DNA of 31,973 bases from 39-52-133 sp041488395. GTDB lineage: Bacteria; Pseudomonadota; Gammaproteobacteria; Burkholderiales; Gallionellaceae. Under the pieces are notes generated by a model. That model saw nothing but the letters and a program-made list of their open reading frames with translations. It was not told the DNA's origin and ran no database searches. Positions 24,338 through 31,973 of the stretch are shown here, one piece after another. Position numbers and translations under genes: made by a program. Where the stretch lies: the NCBI GenBank assembly GCA_041488395.1, contig JBGPPE010000008.1, positions 1 through 31,973 on the forward strand, read 5' to 3'. Every line of letters begins with the position of its first letter. Within the stretch, counting starts at the first letter, position 1.

Positions 24338-24780
24338 AAGGTGAACCCCTCTAATTCGGGCGGCAGATCACCCGCACTAAAGCCCGCCATCTTCTCGTGC
24401 AGCGCCTGCCAGCGCGCCTCGTCCCACAATTCAAATTTGTTGCCCTGGCCAACCAGCATCACGCGCTTGTCCAGCTTGGCATAATCGCGCAGCGTGGCCG
24501 ACACCAGCACGCGGCCGGCGGCATCCATCACCACATCTTCGGCATAACCCACCAGGAAGCGCTGCAAGGCGCGGGTGCGCGGGTCAAATGAGGAAAGCTT
24601 CATCAATTTTTCGCGGATGGGCTGCCACTCGGGCTGCGGGTAGAGCAACAGACAGCCATCAGCATCGGCAGTCAGCACCAGCTGACCTGCACAATGCGCC
24701 AGCAGCATGTCGCGATACCGCGTCGGTATCGCCAACCTGCCCTTGCCATCCAAATTGAATTGTGTCGCTCCCTGGAACAT
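24334..24780 (-). CDS. mraZ: MraZ, transcriptional regulator of the dcw cluster
   Basis: 148 residues with two AbrB/SpoVT-like halves, DGKGRLAIP (11-19) and DAAGRVLVS (86-94). In E. coli and other bacteria MraZ binds repeated boxes before its own gene and represses the cluster. ATG at 24780 with AAAGGGG upstream. The boxes are visible (24796-24831), so autoregulation is expected. First gene of the dcw transcript. Confidence 0.97.
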   Translation of the reverse strand: MFQGATQFNLDGKGRLAIPTRYRDMLLAHCAGQLVLTADADGCLLLYPQPEWQPIREKLMKLSSFDPRTRALQRFLVGYAEDVVMDAAGRVLVSATLRDYAKLDKRVMLVGQGNKFELWDEARWQALHEKMAGFSAGDLPPELEGFTL

Positions 24781-24795
24781 GACACCCCTTTAAAA

Positions 24796-24831
24796 TCCCA
24801 CTTTTACCCACTTATCACCACTAGGCCCCAC
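24796..24831 (-). promoter_or_regulatory. MraZ operator: four GTGGGN boxes spaced exactly 10 bp
   Basis: On the minus strand, GTGGGG, GTGGTG, GTGGGT and GTGGGA start at 24831, 24821, 24811 and 24801, each separated by four A/T-rich or mixed bases. This is the direct-repeat layout established for MraZ binding sites. The first box begins within the -10 element and the set covers the expected transcription start, fitting repression. Confidence 0.88.
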
Positions 24832-24859
24832 TATATTTGAAATAACGACGCCAAGTCAA
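24830..24859 (-). promoter_or_regulatory. dcw cluster promoter (sigma-70 type)
   Basis: -35 TTGACT (24854-24859) and -10 TATAGT (24830-24835) on the minus strand, with an 18-bp spacer. It is followed about 50 bp later by the mraZ start and is overlapped by the MraZ boxes. It is the only strong promoter I see for the cluster. Confidence 0.82.
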
Positions 24860-25100
24860 GCGACAAATCAGCTTTTTTCTTTACGGGACAAGGGCTTAGC
24901 GCAGAATGTTAATGCAAAACAAATATGCTTAAAAAGCAATGAATTGCAATAACTAGCTAAAGTTGTTTGTGATGGAAGGCCTGGATAATTCGCTGCGCCG
25001 CCTCAGTTTGCGGCTTCGGGTAAGGCTCACAGCCCTTGAGGAAACAGTTTAAGCAGTAAGCGCAATTTTTGACGCGCCTTAGCTCCATAAAGCCCCATCA
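24860..25100. other. Intergenic stretch without recognised gene
   Basis: Non-coding on both strands as far as I can see. It holds an AT-rich part upstream of the dcw promoter (about 24870-24970) and a small hairpin GCCGC-N8-GCGGC near 25000. No CRISPR, tRNA, insertion sequence or member of the E1-E4 repeat family is seen here. Confidence 0.5.
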
Positions 25101-25128
25101 AACAAAGAAGGCCTGCAATGCGCAGGCC
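25101..25128 (-). terminator. Rho-independent terminator after the eRF1-like gene
   Basis: Stem GGCCTGC (25110-25116) with GCAGGCC (25122-25128), five-base loop, followed on the minus strand by the T-rich TTCTTTGTTT. It lies 40 bp after the stop of the gene at 25168 and insulates it from the dcw promoter. Confidence 0.75.
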
Positions 25129-25167
25129 CTCCTGTTTAACACCGTCCCGCCCGCAAGCGGGCCAGAT

Positions 25168-25572
25168 TTATTGCGGGCGCATGCGATCCGCCGCAACAAA
25201 GTATTTACGCGCATAGGCAACCAGTTGTGCATCGCTGGGGTGGTCAACGGTTTCCACACCGATCACCTTGTCAGCCATGTGCTGGTCGTGACTATGGATG
25301 TGTTTGATGAGTTGCAGTTTGGCACTGGCCGGCCCCACCACCAGCACCTCCTTGGCACCCTTCAGCGCCTCAACCACTTCGTGATAAAACTGCTGATCTT
25401 CGGGTGAGCGACCGATGCTCACAGTGCCACCCTTATCCGCCCCGCGCTTGTGGTGCAAATGTTGGTGCGGCTTTTTCGGGCGCACGATGGATGATTCAAT
25501 GTCATCCGGGCTGATGTGCATGACATGCGCTTCGGCGTGGTCAATCCATACAACGGCGTGAAAGTGAGACAT
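25168..25572 (-). CDS. Small eRF1/L7Ae-like 'translational machinery' protein
   Basis: 134 residues. The pattern VVWIDHAEAHVMHI at the N-terminus, a His-rich middle (PHQHLHHKRG), YHEVVEALKGAKEVLVVGPASAKLQLIKHI and the end GVETVDHPSDAQLVAYARKYF match, from memory, a family commonly annotated as translational machinery protein, related to domain 3 of archaeal/eukaryotic release factor 1. Such bacterial eRF1-like proteins are suspected to act on ribosomes or tRNA, but no activity is established to my knowledge. ATG at 25572. Own terminator at 25101; a weak promoter candidate (TTGATA, 16 bp, AAATAT) lies about 90 bp upstream, at the end of the RNase P RNA. Confidence 0.75.
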   Translation of the reverse strand: MSHFHAVVWIDHAEAHVMHISPDDIESSIVRPKKPHQHLHHKRGADKGGTVSIGRSPEDQQFYHEVVEALKGAKEVLVVGPASAKLQLIKHIHSHDQHMADKVIGVETVDHPSDAQLVAYARKYFVAADRMRPQ

Positions 25573-25686
25573 GGCATTCCTTTAGTGTGGTTGTAAATAT
25601 CTTCTTGGTGCAGTTATGAGCTTCTTCAAGCGAAATCTCAAGCCCGCCAACAATATTTTTAACGGACGATAGCTTATCAAATGAGG

Positions 25687-26034
25687 TGAAGCTGGCCGGT
25701 AAGCCGGGTTCTGTCGTGGACAGTCATTCCTCTAGGCGTTTCGTTACCTGACGCTCAAGCAACCTACCCGCAAGCGACGCGAGCAACGTCATAGCCTGCT
25801 TATTTGGTCTTGCTCCGGATGGAGTTTACCGTGCCGTCCGTGTTACCACGTCCGCGGTGGGCTCTTACCCCGCCGTTTCACCCTCACCGTTTCCCGAAGG
25901 AACTTAGGCAGTTTATTTTCTGTGGCACTGTTCATCACCTCACGGTGTCCGGCCATTAACCGGCATCCTGCTCTGTGGAGCCCGGACTTTCCTCCCCGCA
26001 CTTGCGTGCGCGGCGACTGTCTAGCCAGCTTCGA
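25687..26034 (-). ncRNA. rnpB: RNase P RNA, bacterial type A
   Basis: Catalytic RNA of RNase P (tRNA 5' processing). On the minus strand it begins with GAAGCTGGC near 26032 and ends with GGCCAGCTTC near 25688, the closing P1 helix. Conserved blocks are GAGGAAAGTCCGGGCTCC near the 5' end (the CR-I region), the CAGTGCCACAGAAA block, GGGTGAAACGGCGGGGTAAGAGCCCACCG in the middle, and AGACAGAAC-like ACGACAGAACCCGGCTTA near the 3' end. About 348 nt, normal for type A. Exact ends are estimates; no clear terminator follows. Confidence 0.95.
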
Positions 26035-26090
26035 TGCCAGTTTAACACGCGTGCCCACCACCCCGCGTCATTTCAGCATTCACCCTCTGC

Positions 26091-27185
26091 TCACCTTGTG
26101 CCGTCAAACAGCACTTCCAGGCGCAACAGCAGCATGGGGCTGGCATCAAAATTTTTGATTTTAGGGAAATGCAGTTGCGGGCTGATTTCAAAAAATACCC
26201 AGCTGCGGTGCAGGCGATAGCGCGCCAGCAGCAACAGAACATACTCTGTTGCTTCCAGCTCAGGCTGGCTCACCCCGACTACGCTGGCCTGATACAGCAA
26301 GCCAGTGCGATCATTCAGCGTGTGATAGATGGAAAAATCCTGGCGCAGATCGAAGTTATGCGGGTCGTTCATCCACGTTACCGTGCTGGTGGCACGGAAC
26401 AGAACCGGCTCGCTGATGAAGCGCTCGAAATCGATCTGGGTGGTTTCACCCGCACCAATTGAGCTGAACCAGAACACCGTCTCGGCAGCCTTGGCGCGCC
26501 AACTTCCCAATGGCTTGCTGTAACTGGCCCGGCTGCGCACAAAAGGCTCCAGCGGCACGCGCACCTTGACGCCGGCATCTGCACTGAAGTGCCAGGGGCT
26601 ATCGACCGGTGGCTTTTCAATGCGCAGCGCAGCAGACTGATTGTTGCTGGTCACTACGTCATTGGCGAGGACCGGGCGCTTGGGCGTATCGCTGCTGATG
26701 TTTTTCTCCGGATTGGATTCCAGCATCAGACTGAAGCGTCTTTCGGTGGAGGGCAGGTCGAGTTTCGCCTGGCCATCCAGCACCACACTGCCGCCGCTAT
26801 CACCCGGCTCATATACCTTGGCCAGGTTTAGCTGCAATACGCTTTTGTTCGCCTCCTGAAAATAGCGCGGATCACCAAAGAAGCGGTCGATGTCGTTGGC
26901 AAAAGTAACAAATCGGCCAGACCAATAGTCGCGTGGCGCATCTGCAGGGCCCAGCAGCTCTGCAACCAGCGGCACCTCTGGTTGCAGCGTTATCCCGGCA
27001 GCAGGAGCCGACGCCGGCTGCAACGCCTCTCCGGCAGACGGAGCAGATGCTGGCTGCTCAGGCTGCGCCGCAGCATGCAGCTCCATTGAAAAACACAGTG
27101 CAAAGCAGCACACTGCGCCCATGAGCTGCGCTTGCAGCAGGCTAAAGCAACATTTCGCCGATGAGATTTCAGGCTGACAAGACAT
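26091..27185 (-). CDS. Secreted, probably outer membrane protein of unknown function
   Basis: 364 residues. A hydrophobic segment (about 22-38, MGAVCCFALCFSMELHAAA) looks like a signal peptide, so translation may really start at Met22 instead of the ATG at 27185. It is followed by a low-complexity linker with QPASAP twice and alternating Ala/Pro (about 40-72), then a region with FVTFANDIDRFFGD and, from about 115 to the end, alternating amphipathic stretches ending in LLLRLEVLFDG, compatible with a beta-barrel or beta-rich periplasmic domain. I do not recognise the family. It is 33 bp from the 73-codon gene and 56 bp upstream of rnpB. Confidence 0.7.
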   Translation of the reverse strand: MSCQPEISSAKCCFSLLQAQLMGAVCCFALCFSMELHAAAQPEQPASAPSAGEALQPASAPAAGITLQPEVPLVAELLGPADAPRDYWSGRFVTFANDIDRFFGDPRYFQEANKSVLQLNLAKVYEPGDSGGSVVLDGQAKLDLPSTERRFSLMLESNPEKNISSDTPKRPVLANDVVTSNNQSAALRIEKPPVDSPWHFSADAGVKVRVPLEPFVRSRASYSKPLGSWRAKAAETVFWFSSIGAGETTQIDFERFISEPVLFRATSTVTWMNDPHNFDLRQDFSIYHTLNDRTGLLYQASVVGVSQPELEATEYVLLLLARYRLHRSWVFFEISPQLHFPKIKNFDASPMLLLRLEVLFDGTR

Positions 27186-27218
27186 GCGCCTGATTGTATT
27201 ACAGCTGACTCTTCATGC

Positions 27219-27440
27219 TTATTTGTTCAGCTTTTCCTGCAAAGCCTGGCCGGTTTTTTCCAGCGCCTGACCACCTTTTTCCAGCGTTTCTCCACTTACC
27301 TTCTTGAGCTTCTGGTTCAGCGAGCCGGTATCAAACGGATTCGAATAAAAAGGAACCTCGCGGCCGATATTCACCCCGAACCACATCCCGATTGCAACTC
27401 CGATAGCCATGCTAAGCAAGACGATTTTCAGTTGTTTCAT
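27219..27440 (-). CDS. Small inner membrane protein with amphipathic repeat tail
   Basis: 73 residues: a membrane helix (about 5-24) followed by a polar region with a short repeat, GETLEKGGQALEKTGQALQEKLNK, in which Gly-x-Ala-Leu/Glu-Lys recurs and would form an amphipathic helix. No known domain. ATG at 27440 has a strong GGGAGG six bases upstream, which supports it as a real gene. It lies 39 bp after the ppx stop. Confidence 0.7.
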   Translation of the reverse strand: MKQLKIVLLSMAIGVAIGMWFGVNIGREVPFYSNPFDTGSLNQKLKKVSGETLEKGGQALEKTGQALQEKLNK

Positions 27441-27479
27441 CTATTCCTCCCGTCACTGATCAAATGGTGGTAAAAATTC

Positions 27480-28958
27480 TCACGCTTCCAGCACCTGCAC
27501 ACTCACGCCCAGCTCCTTCCACTGCCTGGCCTCATCCTGCAAGGCTGTGTCGGTCAGAGGATTCTGTGCCAGCCAGCCCGGAGTGAGCACGAGGTGAAAC
27601 TTGGTGCCGCTGAAGCGCGTCTGCATCACCGGCACGGCAATGTTGCCGCGATTGCGGTAAAACAGCGCGGCCAGCCGCAGCGACATGGCCAGCGCAATAT
27701 CTTCCGGCGCTTTGAGCATGCCGCGCATCTTGTCCAGGCTGCCGCGGTGCGCCAGCGCGATCATGCTCAGCCGCTCCTGCTCCTTCCTGGAGAAACCCGG
27801 CATGTCGGCATTTTTGAGGATGTAGGCCGTGTGTTTATGGTAGCCGCTGTGCGCGACGCTGATGCCGATTTCGTGCATGCTGGCCGCCCAGCCCAGCTGG
27901 CGCAGGCTGTCTTCGCCGGCCTGTTCATCGAAAAACTGGCGTGCCAGCTGGTCGGCAAGCAGCGCCACACGTTCGGCCTGCTGCACGTCAACATGGTAGC
28001 GGCGCATGAATTGTTTGGCAGTGACATCGCGCATGTCGTTATGGTGGAAGCGGCCCAGCTGGTCGTACAGCACGCCTTCGCGCAACGCGCCCAGCGCCGT
28101 ATCCATTTTCTCGATACCCAGCTCACAGAACGCCGCATACATGATGGCAAAGCCGCCCGGCAGCACGGGTATGCGGTCCGCTTTGAGGCCGAGCAGTTCG
28201 AGACGATGCACATCGCCGACTTTCAGCAGCTGCTCGCGTAGCAGCTCCAGTCCCAAGCGGGTAATGCCGCTCTTGCTGTAGCCGTTCTGCTCCAGCACAT
28301 CGCACAGCATGCGTGCACTGCCCGATGAGCCCAGCGCGTTGTGCCAATGGCCGTGCGAGAACTCCGCCACAATCGTCTGCAGTTCGTTGCGCGCGGCGAG
28401 CTCGGCCTGCTTGAGGCTGGACTTGGTGATTTTTCCATCGGGGAAATAGCGCAGGCTGTAACTGACACAGCCCATATACAGGCTTTCCAGCTTGAGTGGC
28501 TGCAGCCCATGGCCGACAATAAATTCGGTGGAGCCGCCGCCGATATCCATTACCAGCCGCTTCCCCTCAGACTGCGGCAAGCCATGCGCCACGCCGAGGT
28601 AGATCAGGCGCGCCTCTTCACGACCGGCAATGACTTCAATGGGAAAACCGAGCGCAGCTTCGGCCTTGGGCAGGAATTCAGCGGCATTTTTTGCCACACG
28701 CAGAGAGTTGGTAGCGACTGCGCGCACCGCACCGGCCGGCAAGCCGCGCAGTCTTTCGCCAAAGCGCTGCAAACAGGCCAGCGCGCGCTGCTGCGCCGCC
28801 TTGTCCAGGCGCTTGTCCTCACCCAGGCCGGCAGCCAGGCGCACCGATTCGCGCAAACCGTCAAGCATGTAGAGCTGGTTGTTTTCCACCCGCGCCACCT
28901 GCAGGCGGAAGCTGTTGGAGCCGAGATCAACCGCCGCGAGGATGGATTGCCGTTCCAC
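27480..28958 (-). CDS. ppx: Ppx/GppA family phosphatase (exopolyphosphatase)
   Basis: Hydrolyses terminal phosphate from polyphosphate or pppGpp. 492 residues: actin-like ATPase fold with AAVDLGSNSFRL (7-18) and VMDIGGGSTEFIVG, RAVATNSLRVAKNA between them, and a C-terminal HD-like helical domain (from about 310, with AASMHEIGISVAHSGYHKHTAYI). The start is GTG at 28958 with a weak ribosome site. The next gene upstream is phoU, 57 bp away. Substrate preference (Ppx or GppA) cannot be decided from sequence alone; the C-terminal domain makes it the long type. Confidence 0.9.
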   Translation of the reverse strand: MERQSILAAVDLGSNSFRLQVARVENNQLYMLDGLRESVRLAAGLGEDKRLDKAAQQRALACLQRFGERLRGLPAGAVRAVATNSLRVAKNAAEFLPKAEAALGFPIEVIAGREEARLIYLGVAHGLPQSEGKRLVMDIGGGSTEFIVGHGLQPLKLESLYMGCVSYSLRYFPDGKITKSSLKQAELAARNELQTIVAEFSHGHWHNALGSSGSARMLCDVLEQNGYSKSGITRLGLELLREQLLKVGDVHRLELLGLKADRIPVLPGGFAIMYAAFCELGIEKMDTALGALREGVLYDQLGRFHHNDMRDVTAKQFMRRYHVDVQQAERVALLADQLARQFFDEQAGEDSLRQLGWAASMHEIGISVAHSGYHKHTAYILKNADMPGFSRKEQERLSMIALAHRGSLDKMRGMLKAPEDIALAMSLRLAALFYRNRGNIAVPVMQTRFSGTKFHLVLTPGWLAQNPLTDTALQDEARQWKELGVSVQVLEA

Positions 28959-29015
28959 AGCGCATTATTTCCGTTTCAATTGGGGGAGATCGCGCGGGTC
29001 ACCTTTGCAGCAGGC

Positions 29016-29723
29016 TTATTTGCGCGCTTCGCGTTCGATTTCTTCCACGGTAACGTGGCGCACATCGCGCCCCTTCACCATATACACCACATACTCCGCC
29101 ATGTTCTGCGCATGGTCACCGATGCGCTCAATCGCCTTGGCGATAAACAGGATTTCCAGCGCAGTGGAAATGGTGCGCGGGTCTTCCATCATGAAGGTGA
29201 TGAGATAACGCATGATGGCGCGGAATTCTTCGTCCACCTGCTCATCCTGACGCACCACCTGCGCGGCAGCCGCCACATCCAGGCGCGCAAACGCATCCAG
29301 CGCCTTGTGCAGCATGTCCAGCGCCAGCTCGGCGGCGTGCTTGATCTCATGGTAGCGCGGCAGATTGAGGCGCTCTTTCTGCGACAGCAGGATCGCCATG
29401 CGCGCGATCTTCTGCGCTTCGTCGCCGATGCGCTCCAGATCGGTGATGGTCTTGATCACGGTCATCACCATGCGCAGGTCGCCCGCGGCCGGCTGGCGAC
29501 GCACCAGAATGTGGTTGCAGCTCTCGTCGATCTCGACTTCCATTGCATTCACGCGATGATCGTCCTCGATCACGCGCTTCATCAGGTTTACATCGCCGCT
29601 GGTCAGGGATTCAATGGCCACGCGTATCTGGCTTTCCACCAGCCCGCCCATCTGCAGCACGCGCGCGCGCACTGCCTCCAGCTCGGCATCAAACTGTTTT
29701 GAAGTATGTTCGCTACTGGCCAT
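29016..29723 (-). CDS. phoU: PhoU, phosphate signalling regulator
   Basis: 235 residues of two three-helix bundles with the metal-binding ExxxD-type motifs (IVPTITDLERIGDEAQKIARM-like TDLERIGDEAQKIA, and AIERIGDHAQNMAEYVVYMVKG). PhoU links Pst phosphate uptake to PhoR/PhoB signalling. No pst or phoB/phoR genes are in the window; it sits next to ppx, linking phosphate signalling with polyphosphate turnover. ATG at 29723 preceded by GAGGG. TATTAT about 40 bp upstream could be a -10 element. Confidence 0.95.
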   Translation of the reverse strand: MASSEHTSKQFDAELEAVRARVLQMGGLVESQIRVAIESLTSGDVNLMKRVIEDDHRVNAMEVEIDESCNHILVRRQPAAGDLRMVMTVIKTITDLERIGDEAQKIARMAILLSQKERLNLPRYHEIKHAAELALDMLHKALDAFARLDVAAAAQVVRQDEQVDEEFRAIMRYLITFMMEDPRTISTALEILFIAKAIERIGDHAQNMAEYVVYMVKGRDVRHVTVEEIEREARK

Positions 29724-29779
29724 TTGAATCCCTCATCTATTTTGATTGCGAATAATACCTGCCACCCATGACGCTTTAA

Positions 29780-30457
29780 TTACACAGCACTGCCGACTGT
29801 CAGAGTCTGCACGCCCTTGTCAGTTCCCAGCAGCAGCACATCCGCGCCGCGACGTGCAAACAAACCGTTGGTCACCACGCCGGCAATATGGTTCAAGGTG
29901 GTTTCCAGCTCCACCGGATTCATGATTTGCAGGTTGTGCACGTCCAGAATGAGATTGCCGTTATCGGTGGTAAAACCTTCGCGCAATTTTGGCTGGCCGC
30001 CCAGCTTGACCAGCTCGCGCGCCACATAGCTGCGCGCCATGGGAATCACTTCCACCGGCAGCGGGAACTTGCCCAGCACATCGACCAGCTTGCTGGCGTC
30101 GCAGACGCAGATGAATTTCTTGCTGGCTGCGGCCACAATCTTTTCGCGTGTCAACGCGCCGCCGCCGCCCTTGATCATGTGCAGGTGACGCGTGATCTCG
30201 TCCGCGCCATCCACGTACACCGGCAGCTCGCCCGCATCGTTCAGCGACAGCACCTCGATGCCGTGACCCTGCAGGCGCTTGGCCGAAGCTTCGGAGCTGG
30301 CCACCGCGCCGCGGATTTTATGCTTGATCGTGGCCAGTTCGTCGATAAAGAAATTCGCAGTAGACCCGGTGCCCACACCCACGATGCAATCCGTTGGAAC
30401 ATAGGCGATCGCCGCCTTGGCCACCGCGCGCTTCAATTCATCTTGTGTCATCGCCAT
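29780..30457 (-). CDS. rpiA: Ribose-5-phosphate isomerase A
   Basis: Interconverts ribose 5-phosphate and ribulose 5-phosphate in the pentose phosphate pathway. About 225 residues. Family signatures: VGVGTGSTANFFIDEL, VDGADEI with the catalytic Asp, KGGGGALTREKI with the conserved Lys and Glu, and the C-terminal TNGLFARRGADVLLLGT. Three starts are close together: GTG 30463, ATG 30457 and ATG 30451. I choose the first ATG; the family usually begins near MTQDELK, so 30451 is possible. It diverges from ilvA with about 150 bp between. Confidence 0.95.
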   Translation of the reverse strand: MAMTQDELKRAVAKAAIAYVPTDCIVGVGTGSTANFFIDELATIKHKIRGAVASSEASAKRLQGHGIEVLSLNDAGELPVYVDGADEITRHLHMIKGGGGALTREKIVAAASKKFICVCDASKLVDVLGKFPLPVEVIPMARSYVARELVKLGGQPKLREGFTTDNGNLILDVHNLQIMNPVELETTLNHIAGVVTNGLFARRGADVLLLGTDKGVQTLTVGSAV

Positions 30458-30608
30458 GCTCACTTTCAGTATTCAATAATCATTTAGTACAAGCCAGCGA
30501 TTATTGCAGGAATTAACGAGTTTAGAAACCATACACAGACGAAAGTCTTTCTGGAAAAGGCCGATTCCTGCTAATCTTTACAAAAAACAACCCTGAAAAC
30601 CGTCATCT

Positions 30609-31973
30609 ATGCAAAGTTACCTGAAGCGCATACTCACGGCGCGCGTCTACGACGTCGCCGTGGAAAGCCCGCTGGAATACGCCCCCACCCTCTCATCCCG
30701 CATCGGCAACCAGATTTTGCTGAAGCGCGAAGACATGCAGCCGGTGTTCTCGTTCAAGCTGCGCGGCGCCTACAACAAAATGGCCCAGCTCACTCCGGCG
30801 CAGATCAAGCGCGGCGTCATCGCCGCCTCGGCCGGCAACCACGCGCAGGGCGTGGCACTGTCTGCGCGCAAACTCGGCTGCAAGGCCACTATCGTAATGC
30901 CGGTGACCACCCCGCAAGTCAAGATCGATGCGGTCAAGCACTTCGGCCAGGATGCGGTACAGATCGTGCTGCACGGCGACAGCTATAACGACGCCTACAG
31001 CCACTCCCTGCTGCTGCAGGGAAAACACAAGCTGACCTTCGTGCATCCGTTTGACGACCCCGATGTGATTGCCGGCCAGGGCACCATCGCCATGGAAATC
31101 CTGCGTCAGCACACCCAGCCCATCCACGCCATCTTCTGCGCCATCGGCGGCGGCGGCCTGATTTCCGGCGTGGCCGCCTCCGTCAAACAGGTGCGCCCGG
31201 ATATCAAGGTGATCGGCGTGCAGACCAGCGACTCCGACGCCATGTACCGCTCGCTCAAGGCCAGGAAGCGCGTGACCCTCAGCGAGGTCGGCCTGTTCTC
31301 CGATGGCACCGCAGTGAAGCTGGTGGGCGAGGAAACCTTCCGCGTGTGCAAAAAATATGTGGACGAAGTGGTGCTGGTGAATACCGACGAAGTCTGCGCC
31401 GCGATCAAGGATGTGTTCCAGGACACCCGTTCCATCCTGGAGCCGGCGGGTGCGCTGGCCATCGCCGGCGCCAAGCTTTACGCCGCGCGCGAAAAGCTCT
31501 CCGGCCAGACGCTGATTCCCGTGCTGAGCGGCGCCAACATGAACTTTGACCGCCTGCGCTTCGTATCGGAACGCGCCGAAATCGGCGAGAGCCGCGAAGC
31601 CATCCTGGCCGTCACCATCCCGGAGACGCCCGGCAGCTTCCGCAAGTTCTGCTCCTTGCTGGGCAACCGCAACATCACCGAATTCAACTACCGCTACGCC
31701 AATCCCAGAATTGCGCACGTATTTGTCGGCGTACAGGTGAGCGGCCCGACCGAAACCGCCCGCCTGGTGGCTACGCTGAAGAAGAACAAGCTGGAAACGC
31801 TGGACCTCACCGACAACGAGATGGCCAAGCTGCACCTGCGCCACCTGGTGGGCGGGCGCGCGCCCGAGGCGGATGACGAGATCATCTTCCGCTTTGAATT
31901 CCCGGAGCGCCCCGGCGCACTGATGAATTTCCTCAACAGCATGGACCATAACTGGAACATCAGCCTGTTCCAC
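30609..31973 (+). CDS. ilvA: Threonine ammonia-lyase (biosynthetic, 3' end missing)
   Basis: PLP enzyme converting threonine to 2-oxobutyrate for isoleucine synthesis. 455 codons are present; a full enzyme of this type has roughly 500, so only the tail is cut off. The PLP lysine is K50 in SFKLRGAYNK, followed by ASAGNHAQGVA, the phosphate-binding glycine loop IGGGGLISG and SGANMNFDRLRF. After about residue 330 come two ACT-like regulatory domains (AILAVTIPETPGSFRKF and, truncated, IIFRFEFPERPGALMNF), typical of the isoleucine-inhibited biosynthetic form. ATG at 30609. No promoter is convincing in the AT-rich gap upstream. Confidence 0.96.
   Translation, partial: MQSYLKRILTARVYDVAVESPLEYAPTLSSRIGNQILLKREDMQPVFSFKLRGAYNKMAQLTPAQIKRGVIAASAGNHAQGVALSARKLGCKATIVMPVTTPQVKIDAVKHFGQDAVQIVLHGDSYNDAYSHSLLLQGKHKLTFVHPFDDPDVIAGQGTIAMEILRQHTQPIHAIFCAIGGGGLISGVAASVKQVRPDIKVIGVQTSDSDAMYRSLKARKRVTLSEVGLFSDGTAVKLVGEETFRVCKKYVDEVVLVNTDEVCAAIKDVFQDTRSILEPAGALAIAGAKLYAAREKLSGQTLIPVLSGANMNFDRLRFVSERAEIGESREAILAVTIPETPGSFRKFCSLLGNRNITEFNYRYANPRIAHVFVGVQVSGPTETARLVATLKKNKLETLDLTDNEMAKLHLRHLVGGRAPEADDEIIFRFEFPERPGALMNFLNSMDHNWNISLFH

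Noticed and set aside
25843..26061. Short open frame on the minus strand
   Set aside because: It lies within the RNase P RNA and its codons are the conserved RNA blocks.
30693..31973. Long minus-strand open frame opposite ilvA
   Set aside because: It is the antisense of a clear IlvA coding sequence, rich in His/Ala/Gly as expected for a shadow frame, with no family resemblance.

Overview
The window is a chromosomal segment of a Gram-negative bacterium, most likely a betaproteobacterium; the protein style suggests Nitrosomonadales or Gallionellaceae, but this is an impression from reading and not a database result. Supporting points are LpxC (lipid A), a meso-diaminopimelate-type MurE, a type A RNase P RNA, DciA instead of DnaC, and the gene order lpxC-dciA-M23 peptidase-secA-argJ, which is familiar from beta- and gammaproteobacteria. 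Almost everything is on the minus strand; only dciA and ilvA are on the plus strand.

Read along the minus strand, from high to low coordinates, the layout is as follows. (1) 30457-27219: rpiA, phoU, a Ppx/GppA phosphatase and a small membrane protein; ilvA diverges from rpiA and runs off the right edge. (2) 27185-25168: a secreted, probably outer-membrane protein of unknown function, the RNase P RNA, and a small eRF1-like 'translational machinery' protein with its own terminator. (3) 24859-5612: a complete division and cell wall (dcw) cluster, mraZ-rsmH-ftsL-ftsI-murE-murF-mraY-murD-ftsW-murG-murC-murB-ddl-ftsQ-ftsA-ftsZ-lpxC. It starts at a clear promoter overlapped by four 10-bp-spaced MraZ boxes, and most junctions are ATGA or GTGA overlaps. 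(4) 5572-1: a two-helix membrane protein, dciA on the opposite strand, an M23 peptidase with its own terminator, secA, a cNMP-binding-fold protein and the start of argJ.

The unusual part lies inside the dcw cluster. At the ftsW end, the murG start and the mraY end there is a second copy of the terminal 11-22 codons of the gene, separated from the working copy by short palindromic elements. The two copies encode the same or nearly the same peptide with different synonymous codons; at murG, 13 of 14 comparable codons differ. Four hairpins in these inserts share flanking sequences (CATAAC-stem-loop-TTAGYCT), so they look like one repeat family. The inserts leave mini-ORFs of 80, 43 and 60 codons that overlap their neighbours by ATGA or similar, so translational coupling across the essential cluster appears to be kept. 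Separately, murC carries an in-frame 12-bp tandem repeat (five units, Leu-Pro-Asn-Pro) next to a CCCGC-TT-GCGGG hairpin, lengthening the ligase by roughly 30 residues. Together these suggest an essential operon repeatedly invaded by small palindromic elements that preserve or rebuild coding sequence.
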